Source of the DNA: Thermomonas fusca DSM 15424
GTDB taxonomy: Bacteria > Pseudomonadota > Gammaproteobacteria > Xanthomonadales > Xanthomonadaceae
Assembly (NCBI RefSeq): GCF_000423885.1
Contig: NZ_AUIV01000035.1
Span: 1-27,230, forward strand
DNA: 27,230 nt
Reading direction: 5' to 3'
Each line of letters starts with the position of its first letter. Positions within the stretch are counted from its first letter, which is position 1. Positions 21,744 to 27,230 of the stretch are shown piece after piece. The notes beneath the pieces were generated by a model. The model was not told the origin of the DNA. It made no database searches and was given only the letters and a program-made list of their open reading frames with translations. Both the position numbers and the translations under genes were made by a program.

Positions 21744-22672
21744 TGAAATCCCGATTGCTCGCCCTGGCGCTGTGCGCGCTGCTGCTCCCCGCTGCCCATG
21801 CCGACCAGCCCACCGCGACCGCCCGAAACCAGGCGATCAAGCGCCCGCTGCTGTGGAAGGTGTCCGACGCCGACAACTCGGTCTATCTGCTCGGCTCCTT
21901 CCACCTGCTCAAGCCCGACGACTACCCGTTGCCGGTGGAAGTGGACCGCGCTTTCGACGACAGCGCTTCGCTGTTGTTCGAGGTCGACCCGGCGGCGCTG
22001 ACCTCGCCTGACGCGATGGCGGTGATGCAGAAGTACATGGCCTACGAGGATGGCAAGAGTTTGAGTACGGTGTTGCCCAAGGCCACGCTGGAGAAGCTGT
22101 CCACGCTGGTGTCGGCCGGCGGCGGCAGCGTGCAGGCGCTGGAGCACAGCGAGCCGTGGGCGGTGAGCCTGGGCCTGGTGCTGGGCGTCACCCGCGCGAT
22201 GGGCTTCAGCCAGGAGCTGGGGCTGGACCGCAAGCTGATGGCGCGCGCCAGCGAGGCCGGCAAGCCGGCAGCGGGACTGGAAACGGTGGAGGACCAGATG
22301 CGCGCGATGGACGCAGTGCCCTATGCCGAGCAGGCGCAGGGCATGCACGAATTCCTGTCCGACCCGCAGAAAGCGGTCCGCCAGATGAACGACATGCATG
22401 CCTGGTGGCGCGCGGGCGATGTGGCCAAGCTGGACAGCGAGATGCGCGCGGAGATGGCGCAAAAGACCCCGGAGAGCTACCGCCTGCTCGACGTCGAGCG
22501 CAACCGCGCGTGGCTGCCGCAGGTGGAGAAGCGCCTGTCCGAGTCGAAGAAGGACAACACGCTGGTGGTGGTGGGCTCCTTGCACCTGCTGGGCAGCGAC
22601 GGGCTGGTGGAACAGCTGAAAGCGAAGGGCTACACGGTCGAGCGGATCTGCGACAGCTGCAGGACGGACTGA
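21743..22672 (+). CDS. TraB/GumN-family secreted protein
   Basis: The 309-residue product has a signal peptide (MKSRLLALALCALLLPAAHA, cleavage before D) and the TraB/GumN domain. Near the front it has SVYLLGSFHLLKPDDYPLP and SLLFEVDP; near the end VVVGSLHLLGSDGLVEQL, the paired GxxH motifs typical of the family. Family members include GumN at the end of the Xanthomonas gum cluster and plasmid TraB proteins; a metalloprotease-like role has been proposed but is not settled. The start ATG overlaps the lipoprotein stop as TGATG, with AAGGA eight bases upstream. It converges on rnfB with 10 bp between stops. Two C-terminal cysteines (ICDSC) could form a disulfide. Confidence 0.88.
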   Translation: MKSRLLALALCALLLPAAHADQPTATARNQAIKRPLLWKVSDADNSVYLLGSFHLLKPDDYPLPVEVDRAFDDSASLLFEVDPAALTSPDAMAVMQKYMAYEDGKSLSTVLPKATLEKLSTLVSAGGGSVQALEHSEPWAVSLGLVLGVTRAMGFSQELGLDRKLMARASEAGKPAAGLETVEDQMRAMDAVPYAEQAQGMHEFLSDPQKAVRQMNDMHAWWRAGDVAKLDSEMRAEMAQKTPESYRLLDVERNRAWLPQVEKRLSESKKDNTLVVVGSLHLLGSDGLVEQLKAKGYTVERICDSCRTD

Positions 22673-22682
22673 GTCACCGGCG

Positions 22683-23090
22683 CTACACGCCGGCCTGCAT
22701 CACGATGCAATCCACCGGGCAGGCCGGCACGCACAGTTCGCAGCCGGTGCACAGCGCGTCCAGCACGGTGTGCATGTGCTTGGGGCCGCCAAGGATGGCG
22801 TCCACCGGGCAGGCCTGGATGCACTTGGTGCAGCCGATGCAGTCGGCTTCGATGATGAAGGCCAGTTCGCCGGGCTTGTGCATGCCGCGATTGCGATCAT
22901 AGGGCCGCGGCGCGACGCCCAGCACCGCAGCCAGCGCACGCGCGCCGGCATCGCCGCCGGGCGGGCAATGGTCGATGCCGGCTTCACCGCGGGCCATCGC
23001 CTCGGCGTAGGGGCGGCAACCGTCGAAGCCGCACTGCCCACACTGGGTCTGCGGCAGCAGGCGGTCTAGGCGTTCGACGAGATCGGTCAT
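22683..23090 (-). CDS. rnfB: RnfB-like soluble ferredoxin (three [4Fe-4S] cluster motifs)
   Basis: The 135-residue protein corresponds to the soluble part of RnfB. An Fe-S domain has C17-x2-C20-x4-C25 and C42 (CPPGG). A two-cluster ferredoxin follows with C84-x2-C87-x2-C90-x3-C94-P and C114-x2-C117-x2-C120-x3-C124-P. The N-terminal membrane helix of true RnfB is missing, and no other rnf genes are in the window, so it may be a free electron carrier. ATG 23090 gives the RnfB-like MTDLVERLDRLLPQTQCGQCG; upstream frame is open but has no family match. No clear Shine-Dalgarno is visible. It follows the hemerythrin gene by 61 bp and may be co-transcribed with it. Confidence 0.85.
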   Translation of the reverse strand: MTDLVERLDRLLPQTQCGQCGFDGCRPYAEAMARGEAGIDHCPPGGDAGARALAAVLGVAPRPYDRNRGMHKPGELAFIIEADCIGCTKCIQACPVDAILGGPKHMHTVLDALCTGCELCVPACPVDCIVMQAGV

Positions 23091-23151
23091 GGTGCGCTGC
23101 CGTTGCCTGGCGCGGGCCAAGCGGCGCGGTGGTGCGCGCAGGCCGGATCGT

Positions 23152-23562
23152 TCACAGCGACTCGGCGAGAGGCAGCAGCTCGCGGTCCTCGTGCTGGATG
23201 CGCGCATGCAGCGCATCCAGCAGGCAGGCGGCTTCGTCCCGGAAGCGCTCGGGCTCGGCGCCGATCCGTATGGTCGTGTCCCAGCGCGCGGCGAAGTCCT
23301 CATAGGCCGCTGCCAGCCCGCCCATCTCGTGCTGGAAGCGCTTGCCGATGACGGCGACCTGCGCATCGCTGGCGTTGGCCAGTGCCGGGTACAACATGCG
23401 GTCCTCGATCGCCAGGTGCAGCTTGATCGTGGCGCTGAGCTTGCGTAGCTCCACGAAGAGGGCATCGGCGCTCTCCGCAACGCCCGTCGCCAGCAGCCGG
23501 CGCAGCTCGTCCATGCTGGCGTAGAGGGCTTCGTGGTCGCTCCTGATGCTGCTGGTGTTCAT
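23152..23562 (-). CDS. Hemerythrin-domain protein
   Basis: The 136-residue protein is a single hemerythrin-like four-helix bundle. Candidate di-iron ligands in order are H10 (SDHEALY), H49 and E53 (LHLAIED), H78 (FQHEM), H119 or H124, and E128 (IQHEDRELLP). Such proteins bind oxygen, NO or iron, or help repair damaged Fe-S clusters; which applies here is not readable. The start at 23562 is the only sensible one; the ribosome site is weak (GAAAG). It sits between metG and the RnfB-like ferredoxin gene. No FNR box is seen in its 66-bp upstream gap. Confidence 0.85.
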   Translation of the reverse strand: MNTSSIRSDHEALYASMDELRRLLATGVAESADALFVELRKLSATIKLHLAIEDRMLYPALANASDAQVAVIGKRFQHEMGGLAAAYEDFAARWDTTIRIGAEPERFRDEAACLLDALHARIQHEDRELLPLAESL

Positions 23563-23628
23563 CGATCTTTCAAAGGGCGAAACCGGTGCGTGGAAGTATG
23601 GACCTTTACAGTGAGTCCGGTGTTGCGC

Positions 23629-25707
23629 TCAGCGCACCGGCATCCCGGGTTGCGCACCTGCATCGGCGTCCAGCAGCGCAAGCGTGCCGCCATCGAAGCC
23701 GGCGGACAGGATCATGCCTTCGCTCAGGCCGAAGCGCATCTTGCGCGGCGCGAGGTTGGCGATGAACACCACGCTGCGGCCAACCAGCCTTTCCGGTTCG
23801 CCATAGCTGCCGCGGATGCCCGAGAAGATCTGCCGCTGGCCCAGCTCGCCCGCATCCAGCAGGAAGCGCAGCAGCTTGTCGGAGCCGTCCACGAACCCGC
23901 ATTCCAGCACCTTGCCGATGCGCAGGTCGAGCTTGGCGAAGTCGTCGATGCCGATGTAGCTGCCGGCGTCGGCGGCCGGCGCGGCGGTGGGTGCTTCTTC
24001 CTTCTTCACTGGCTTCGCTTCCGTCTTCTTGGTGGCTGCCGCGGGCATGGGCGCGGCCAGCGTGTCCTTCGATGCGTCCACCATCGCCTCGATCTGCTTC
24101 GGGTCGATGCGGGTGAACAACGGTGTGTAGGCGTTGATGCCGTGCGAGAGCAGCGGGGCGTCGAGGTCGCCCCAGCCGTTCACCGGTGCGGCGAGGAAGG
24201 CGGCGGCCTGCGCGCTGGTGCGCGGCAGGATCGGCGCCAGCGCGGCGGCGAGAACGCGGAACAGGTTCAGGCCCTGCGTGCACACGCTCTGCAGTTCGGC
24301 ATCCGCGCCTTCCTGCTTGGCGATCACCCACGGCTTGCGGTCGTCGATGTACTTGTTGGCCTCGTCCGCCAGCGCCATCGTCTGGCGGATGGCGGCGGCG
24401 GCATCGTTGCGTTCAAAGGCTTCGCGCACGCCTTCCAGCGCGGCGACGAAGCGCGCGTACTGGCCCGGATCCGGCAGCGCATCCGCCAGCCTGCCGCCGA
24501 AGCGCTTGTCGATGAAGCCGGCGCAGCGGCTGGCCAGGTTGACGAACTTGCCGACCAGGTCGCTGTTCACCCGCGCGGTGAAATCGGCGAGGCTCAGGTC
24601 GAGGTCGTCGACGCCGCCCGAGGACTTCGCCGCGAAGTAATAGCGCAGCGCCTCGGGATCCAGCCCGGCATCGAGATAGGTGCGCGCCATGATGAAGGTG
24701 CCGCGCGACTTCGACATCTTGGCGCCGTCCACGGTCAGGTAGCCGTTGACGTGCAGGCGGGTGGGCGCGCGCATGCCGGCGCCGTGCAGCACCGCCGGCC
24801 AGAACAGGCCGTGGAAGTTGACGATGTCCTTGCCGATGAAATGGTGCAGCTCGGCGTCGCTGCCGGGCTTCAGGAAGACGTCGAAGTCGACGCCGGCCTT
24901 GGCGCACAGGTTCTGGAAGCTGGACAGGTAGCCGATCGGCGCGTCCAGCCAGACGTAGAAGTACTTGCCCGGCGCGTTCGGGATCTCGAAGCCGAAATAG
25001 GGCGCGTCGCGCGAGATGTCCCATGCGCGTAGGCCGCCCTCGGCGTCCAGCCATTCCATCAGCTTGGCCTTCACCCCCGGCAGCATGGTGTCGCTGGCCA
25101 GCCAGTCGCGCAGGAAGGCTTCGAAGCGGCCGACCTCGAAGAAGTAGTGCTCGGAGTCGCGCATCTCCGGGGTGGCGCCGGACACCACCGACTTCGGTTC
25201 GATCAGGTCGGTGGGGCCGTAGGTGGCGCCGCAGACCTCGCAGTTGTCGCCGTACTGGTCGGCGGCCTTGCAGTTCGGGCAGGTGCCCTTGATGTAGCGG
25301 TCGGGCAGGAACATGCCCTTGGCCGGATCGAAGAACTGCGCCACGCTGCGGCGGGCGATGTGGCCGCCGGCATCGAGGCGCGCATAGATCTGTTCGGTCA
25401 AGGTCCGGTTGGCGGCCGAGTTGGTGGAGTCGTAGTGGTCGAAGGCCACGCCGAAGGCGGCGAAGTCGCGCTCATGGCCTTGCTGGATCGCGGCGATGAA
25501 GGCCTCGGGCGTGGTCCCGGCCTTCTCGGCGGCCAGCATGATCGGCGTGCCGTGGGTATCGTCGGCGCAGACGTAGTGCACCGTGTCGCCACGCATCCGC
25601 CGCGCCCGCACCCAGATGTCGGCCTGGATGTAGCCGACCAGGTGCCCCAGGTGCAGCGGGCCGTTGGCATAGGGCAGGGCGTTGGTGACGAGCGCGGAGC
25701 GGGGCAT
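23629..25707 (-). CDS. metG: Methionyl-tRNA synthetase
   Basis: The 692-residue class I synthetase charges tRNA-Met. The HIGH motif is HLGH at residues 19-22 and KMSKS is at 330-334. The zinc-knuckle insertion has CPNCKAADQYGDNCEVC. An anticodon-binding helical domain follows. After a Lys/Ala/Pro-rich linker (about 548-582) comes a C-terminal EMAPII-like tRNA-binding domain (FAKLDLRIGKVLECG) used for dimerisation and tRNA binding. The ATG at 25707 gives the family start MPRSALVTNALPYANG. There is no Shine-Dalgarno; GATAAT lies 27 nt upstream, giving a leader of about 20 nt. Confidence 0.97.
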   Translation of the reverse strand: MPRSALVTNALPYANGPLHLGHLVGYIQADIWVRARRMRGDTVHYVCADDTHGTPIMLAAEKAGTTPEAFIAAIQQGHERDFAAFGVAFDHYDSTNSAANRTLTEQIYARLDAGGHIARRSVAQFFDPAKGMFLPDRYIKGTCPNCKAADQYGDNCEVCGATYGPTDLIEPKSVVSGATPEMRDSEHYFFEVGRFEAFLRDWLASDTMLPGVKAKLMEWLDAEGGLRAWDISRDAPYFGFEIPNAPGKYFYVWLDAPIGYLSSFQNLCAKAGVDFDVFLKPGSDAELHHFIGKDIVNFHGLFWPAVLHGAGMRAPTRLHVNGYLTVDGAKMSKSRGTFIMARTYLDAGLDPEALRYYFAAKSSGGVDDLDLSLADFTARVNSDLVGKFVNLASRCAGFIDKRFGGRLADALPDPGQYARFVAALEGVREAFERNDAAAAIRQTMALADEANKYIDDRKPWVIAKQEGADAELQSVCTQGLNLFRVLAAALAPILPRTSAQAAAFLAAPVNGWGDLDAPLLSHGINAYTPLFTRIDPKQIEAMVDASKDTLAAPMPAAATKKTEAKPVKKEEAPTAAPAADAGSYIGIDDFAKLDLRIGKVLECGFVDGSDKLLRFLLDAGELGQRQIFSGIRGSYGEPERLVGRSVVFIANLAPRKMRFGLSEGMILSAGFDGGTLALLDADAGAQPGMPVR

Positions 25708-25734
25708 GGGCGTGGGGCGCTTGAGGGGGCGCCG

Positions 25735-25740
25735 ATTATC
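25735..25740 (-). promoter_or_regulatory. -10 candidate of metG
   Basis: GATAAT (five of six) on the minus strand lies 27 nt before the metG ATG in the 69-bp gap after the DUF2147 gene. Transcription would begin near 25728. No -35 of quality was found. The leader contains no purine-rich ribosome site. Confidence 0.4.
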
Positions 25741-25776
25741 GCATGCGCTGCCGCGGCTACCGGCCGCCTTTGCTGC

Positions 25777-26217
25777 TCACTCGCGTTGCCACACCTGCTG
25801 CCGGCAGAACATCGCGATGCAGCCGGACATGCCCAGCGCCCGCCCGCTTTCCAGCAGTGCAAGCTTGGCGCGGTAATCCTTGCCGTTCTCGGGGTCGAGC
25901 ACGCGCCCGCCCGACCAGCCGCCGTCGCCATCGGGGCGCAGGCCCCACAGGATCACCAGCCCGCGGATGGGCTTGCCGTGCAGCGGCCCCTTGCAGGCCT
26001 TGCAGGGCGGGTTGGGCCCGTCCTTGAGATCGAGGATGTCGACCACCCGACCGGCGAGGCTGCCGTCGCGGGCGCGGTAGATCTCCACCACCGACTTGGG
26101 CTTGCCGGTGGCGTCATCGATGGTTTTCCAGCGCCCCAGCGGCGCTTCCTGGGCGGGCACGGCGGCGGCCATGACCAGCAGCAGACCGGCGAAGATCGCG
26201 CGTCCCCACTGGCGCAA
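25777..26217 (-). CDS. DUF2147 secreted protein (downstream copy)
   Basis: The protein contains one DUF2147 domain: GRWKTIDDATGKPKSVVEIYR, then CKACKGPLHGKPIRGLVILWGL, and a GCIAMFCRQQVWQRE ending. Read from TTG 26217 it is 146 residues with a clean signal peptide (MRQWGRAIFAGLLLVMAAAVPA) and matches its 144-residue neighbour in length. In-frame TTG codons at 26289 and 26274 (the latter overlapping the previous stop) would add a long Arg-rich lead that crosses a hairpin, so they are less likely. Function of the family is not established; some members are small exported lipid-binding-like proteins. It is a diverged tandem copy of the next gene. The start is uncertain. Confidence 0.78.
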   Translation of the reverse strand: MRQWGRAIFAGLLLVMAAAVPAQEAPLGRWKTIDDATGKPKSVVEIYRARDGSLAGRVVDILDLKDGPNPPCKACKGPLHGKPIRGLVILWGLRPDGDGGWSGGRVLDPENGKDYRAKLALLESGRALGMSGCIAMFCRQQVWQRE

Positions 26218-26227
26218 CGCGCCGGAA

Positions 26228-26248
26228 ACGGCCCGGGAAACGGGCCGT
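26228..26248 (-). terminator. Hairpin between the two DUF2147 genes
   Basis: A perfect 7-bp stem (ACGGCCC with GGGCCGT) around a 7-nt loop lies 22 bp after the upstream copy's stop. On the minus strand a short TTCC follows. It is a weak intrinsic terminator at best, or an intercistronic stabiliser. Its presence favours reading the gap as non-coding and the second gene as starting at 26217. Confidence 0.4.
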
Positions 26249-26270
26249 CCGGATGGCGCGCGGAGGGTGG

Positions 26271-26705
26271 TCAATCCACCCGCACCCAAGTGGCGGTGCG
26301 GCAGATGAAAGCCACGCAGCCCTTCACTTCGAGCTTCTTGCCGCCGTCCACCAGCTTGATCGACTTGGCGGTGAAGTTGCGGTCTTCCGACGGCTTGTAG
26401 CCGTTACCGCCGCCCCAGGTCCCGTCCTTGTTGGCCTTCAGGTTCCACAGGGTGACGATGCCGACCATCGGCTTGTTCTGGTGCTGCCCACTGCAGGTGG
26501 TGCAGGTGGCGGGAACGCCCACCGCTTCCACGATCTTCGCCGCCAGGGTGCCGTTCTTGGCCTCGTAGACCTCCGAGATCGTCATGACCTTGCCGGTCTT
26601 GTCGTCCAAGGTCTTCCACTTGCCGACCGGCGAGGTGGCGGAGTGCTGAGCGGTCGCCGCGAACGACAGCGACGCCAGCGCCGCTGCCAGGATCATCTTG
26701 CGCAT
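26271..26705 (-). CDS. DUF2147 secreted protein (upstream copy)
   Basis: The 144-residue preprotein has a Sec signal (MRKMILAAALASLSFAATA) followed by one DUF2147 domain: GKWKTLDDKTGKVMTISEVYE, CTTCSGQHQNKPMVGIVTLWNL, and GCVAFICRTATWVRVD at the end. Cysteine pairs are shared with the downstream copy. The ribosome site GGAGGGAAGG, three bases from the ATG, is the strongest in the window, suggesting high expression. A TATAAG hexamer and a 5' hairpin precede it. Function unknown; export to the periplasm is predicted. Confidence 0.88.
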   Translation of the reverse strand: MRKMILAAALASLSFAATAQHSATSPVGKWKTLDDKTGKVMTISEVYEAKNGTLAAKIVEAVGVPATCTTCSGQHQNKPMVGIVTLWNLKANKDGTWGGGNGYKPSEDRNFTAKSIKLVDGGKKLEVKGCVAFICRTATWVRVD

Positions 26706-26728
26706 GTACCTTCCCTCCGGGGATCAGC

Positions 26729-26745
26729 GGGGCGCGACGCGCCCC
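26729..26745 (-). other. 5'-end hairpin in the DUF2147 leader
   Basis: GGGGCGCG-A-CGCGCCCC is a near-perfect palindrome that can fold into a GC stem with a 5-7-nt loop. With a start near 26747 it would occupy the very first bases of the mRNA, 13 bases before the strong ribosome site. Hairpins at the extreme 5' end are known to protect mRNAs from RNase E-dependent decay. Confidence 0.45.
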
Positions 26746-26753
26746 TTGGTTTC

Positions 26754-26759
26754 CTTATA
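26754..26759 (-). promoter_or_regulatory. -10 element of the DUF2147 pair
   Basis: TATAAG (five of six to consensus) on the minus strand, about 48 nt before the ATG. TTCCAT near 26776-26781 is a poor -35 candidate with 16-bp spacing. The predicted leader is about 41 nt and contains the hairpin and the ribosome site. Confidence 0.5.
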
Positions 26760-26883
26760 ACCCATCCGGCAGGGTATGGAACAGGCATGCCGGGTTCGCC
26801 ATGACGGCGGGGTTGGCGCTGCGCGGGACGCCTTGGGCTCCAGACACGCGTATTGCGCCACCTGCGCAGTGCACCAAAAAAAA

Positions 26884-27230
26884 GGCGCTGTTCGCGTTGG
26901 CTGTTGATCGTCTCAATCTGTGAGCCTGCCTACCTGCATGGTTTCGTCACGGCTCGAAGGTTTCGGGCGGCGGGAGACCGGGATGCGCGCACGTGAACTC
27001 AAGCGTTGGCTGGCAGAAGCGGAACGGCTGACACCGGCCCAGCAGGAGCAGGTTCTGGCAAAGCTGCAGGGCCAGCGGTCTCAGGGGCTGGTGGCGCGTT
27101 TGCTGTCCGATCGCGTCCCGACGAAGTGCCCGCATTGCTCGGACACTCGTATCGTTCGTCATGGTCAAGCCGCTGGCGTTCAGCGCTTCCGCTGCCGGGG
27201 CTGCGGGAAGACGTTCAACCCGCTGACCGG
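26884..27230 (+). mobile_element. Left part of an IS1595-family insertion sequence
   Basis: The transposase start at 26983 is preceded by about 100 bp of non-coding DNA that begins just after a run of exactly eight A residues (26876-26883). IS1595-family elements make 8-bp target duplications, so the A run is a candidate duplication and GGCGCTGTTCGCG (26884-26896) a candidate inner end of the left inverted repeat. The right end is outside the window, so the boundary is a proposal. The region 26760-26875 before it holds no recognisable gene. Confidence 0.55.
26983..27230 (+). CDS. IS1595-family transposase, N-terminal part (partial)
   Basis: An open frame runs off the right edge (82 full codons). 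It begins MRARELKRWLAEAERLTPAQ, continues with a short helical region, then a zinc ribbon CPHC...C-R-G-C in VQRFRCRGCGKTFNPLTG. This N-terminal layout is that of IS1595-family transposases, whose DDE-type catalytic domain would follow outside the window. GGGAGA eight bases before the ATG is a good ribosome site; an in-frame ATG at 26938 is an alternative. Whether the copy is intact cannot be told. Confidence 0.82.
   Translation, partial: MRARELKRWLAEAERLTPAQQEQVLAKLQGQRSQGLVARLLSDRVPTKCPHCSDTRIVRHGQAAGVQRFRCRGCGKTFNPLT

Noticed and set aside
25753..25767. GCGGC-TACCG-GCCGC stem between the DUF2147 and metG genes, considered as a terminator
   Set aside because: On the minus strand, where the genes lie, no T-run follows the stem.
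1..27230. Search for CRISPR arrays, tRNA genes, toxin-antitoxin pairs, prophage genes or defence islands
   Set aside because: Apart from the insertion sequence at the right edge, I saw no direct-repeat arrays, tRNA-like cloverleafs or relevant protein motifs; the window is mostly core chromosome.

Overview
The window is about 27 kb of GC-rich bacterial chromosome. Gene content, order and codon bias fit a gammaproteobacterium of the Xanthomonadaceae/Lysobacteraceae (Lysobacter, Luteimonas or Thermomonas type) able to respire nitrogen oxides. This assignment is an inference from recognised protein families, not from a database search. Coding density is high. No gap exceeds 300 bases; the largest are 249 bp (6376-6624) and 277 bp (26706-26982), both described below.

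Region 1 (1-6375, mostly minus strand): after a 26-residue tail of an unidentified plus-strand gene comes a tight minus-strand run read as nnrS, sirB2-like, a tyrosine-decarboxylase-like PLP enzyme, a Cds1-like PLP enzyme and ubiD. Gaps are 10, 17 and 31 bp, then a 4-bp ATGA overlap. Region 2 (6376-11295, minus) is an oxygen/nitric-oxide block: hemN, a four-cysteine FNR regulator and a single-chain quinol nitric oxide reductase (norB/norZ) closed by a clear intrinsic terminator. FNR-type boxes lie before hemN (perfect), norB and nnrS, so the regulator probably controls its neighbours. Region 3 (11296-15399, minus) holds tpm, parC and queG, with an 80-bp nested inverted repeat between parC and tpm.

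Region 4 (15437-22672, plus) is the widely conserved nnr-tsaE-amiB/C-mutL block, divergent from queG, followed by an overlapping DUF1684 lipoprotein gene and a TraB/GumN-family gene. Region 5 (22683-26705, minus) holds a soluble RnfB-like ferredoxin, a hemerythrin-domain protein, metG and two tandem DUF2147 secreted proteins. Region 6 (from about 26884) is the left part of an IS1595-family element running off the window.

The signal that struck me most is promoter architecture. At hemN, parC, queG and mutL a TAnnnT hexamer ends exactly 6 or 7 nt before the start codon and no Shine-Dalgarno sequence is present. At nnrS and hemN the FNR box is centred 41.5 and 42.5 bp before the ATG. Both observations point to leaderless mRNAs, including FNR-activated ones, whereas other genes here (sirB2-like, norB, tpm, gumN-like, the upstream DUF2147 gene) carry ordinary ribosome binding sites. 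I found no CRISPR array, tRNA, rRNA, prophage or recognisable defence system.
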